Below are positions 63,837 to 64,000 of a stretch of 64,000 nt of DNA, piece after piece (the first letter of the stretch is position 1; each line of letters starts with the position of its first letter). The stretch comes from Janthinobacterium aquaticum (GTDB lineage Bacteria; Pseudomonadota; Gammaproteobacteria; Burkholderiales; Burkholderiaceae_D). The position numbers were made by a program, and so were the translations under genes. Below the pieces are notes generated by a model, which was given only the letters and a program-made list of their open reading frames with translations, made no database searches and had not been told where the DNA came from. The stretch spans positions 241,651 to 305,650 of the forward strand of contig NZ_WFLK01000005.1 of NCBI RefSeq assembly GCF_009208565.1. The letters are read 5' to 3'.

Positions 63837-63873
63837 AAAAAAACCCCAACCGGATCACCGATTGGGGTTTTTT
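63837..63873 (-). terminator. Terminator after second 5S copy
   Basis: On the minus strand AAAAAACCCCAATCGGTGATCC-GGTTGGGGTTTTTTT forms a hairpin with a T-run, ten bases after the 3' end of the second 5S gene. Confidence 0.88.
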
Positions 63874-63883
63874 CGAATAACAA

Positions 63884-63998
63884 GCCTGACAATAACCTAC
63901 TTTCACACTGGTTGCAGCACTATCATCGGCGCAAAGTTGTTTCACGGTCCTGTTCGGGATGGGAAGGGGTGGGACCAACTTGCTATGGTCATCAGGCA
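63884..63998 (-). rRNA. rrf: 5S ribosomal RNA (copy 2)
   Basis: Nearly identical to copy 1 over its whole length; one visible difference is GGGACC in place of GGTACC (plus strand). It lies at the window edge and is presumably preceded by 23S rRNA outside the window, giving an operon that ends in two 5S genes. Confidence 0.92.
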
Positions 63999-64000
63999 TA

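Overview
The window is a chromosomal segment of a betaproteobacterium, most likely Burkholderiales/Oxalobacteraceae (Janthinobacterium, Duganella or Massilia-like; genus not resolved). This rests on the GC-rich backbone with the metX-metW pair, a gshA-gshB-EIIA(Man)-ptsH-ptsI run, a TorF porin-glnK-amtB nitrogen cluster, ubiK beside comM, a DUF1840 gene and the end of an rRNA operon. No species call is possible from sequence reading alone.

Backbone, left (1-18113): tail of a Gfo/Idh/MocA oxidoreductase, small envelope proteins, a LysR regulator divergent from a TauE/SafE exporter, a small phosphatase-pyrE pair, xth, RluA-type pseudouridine synthase, M48 peptidase, metW-metX, the PTS/glutathione cluster, the TorF-glnK-amtB cluster with a sigma-54 promoter and an NtrC-type dyad, ubiK, and the first 287 codons of comM. 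Backbone, right (61706-64000): the rest of comM, a lipoprotein, a DUF1840 protein and two tandem 5S rRNA genes on the minus strand, each followed by a terminator.

Between the comM halves lies a 43,587-bp Tn7-like transposon (18114-61700). It has TGTCAATT/AATTGACA tips, a 5-bp GTGGC target duplication, three TnsB-type sites at the left end and four at the right. A right-end operon of overlapping genes encodes TnsA, TnsB, TnsC, TniQ and a zinc-ribbon protein. Gene order and target match what I recall of the Tn6022/AbaR family that occupies comM in Acinetobacter. Removing the element plus one GTGGC restores an uninterrupted comM frame of 505 codons.

The cargo has two blocks. The left block (18.5-35.7 kb) looks like a defence island: an XRE regulator; a 641-aa protein with TnsE-like layout preceded by an internal copy of the right-end TnsB site; an HNH nuclease-like protein; a NACHT NTPase; a small PD-(D/E)XK-like protein; a DUF4747 protein paired with a membrane protein; a four-gene set of ParB-fold protein, SNF2 ATPase, DNA methyltransferase and membrane protein; and a nucleoside-deoxyribosyltransferase/TIR-like protein. 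The right block (36-55.5 kb) is a metal-resistance island: a czcICBA-czcD type efflux operon, a divergent P1B-4 ATPase, four CzcI-like His-rich periplasmic proteins, and an eptA-PAP2-dgkA lipid A modification cassette. Its edges are scarred: an IS3 element splits a second phosphoethanolamine transferase, and PhnD-like sensor, response regulator, TlpA and MFS fragments remain.

The ParB/SNF2/methyltransferase/membrane set and the TnsE-like gene with its internal TnsB site are the best candidates for something undescribed. Functions there are inferred from motifs and context; no searches were run.
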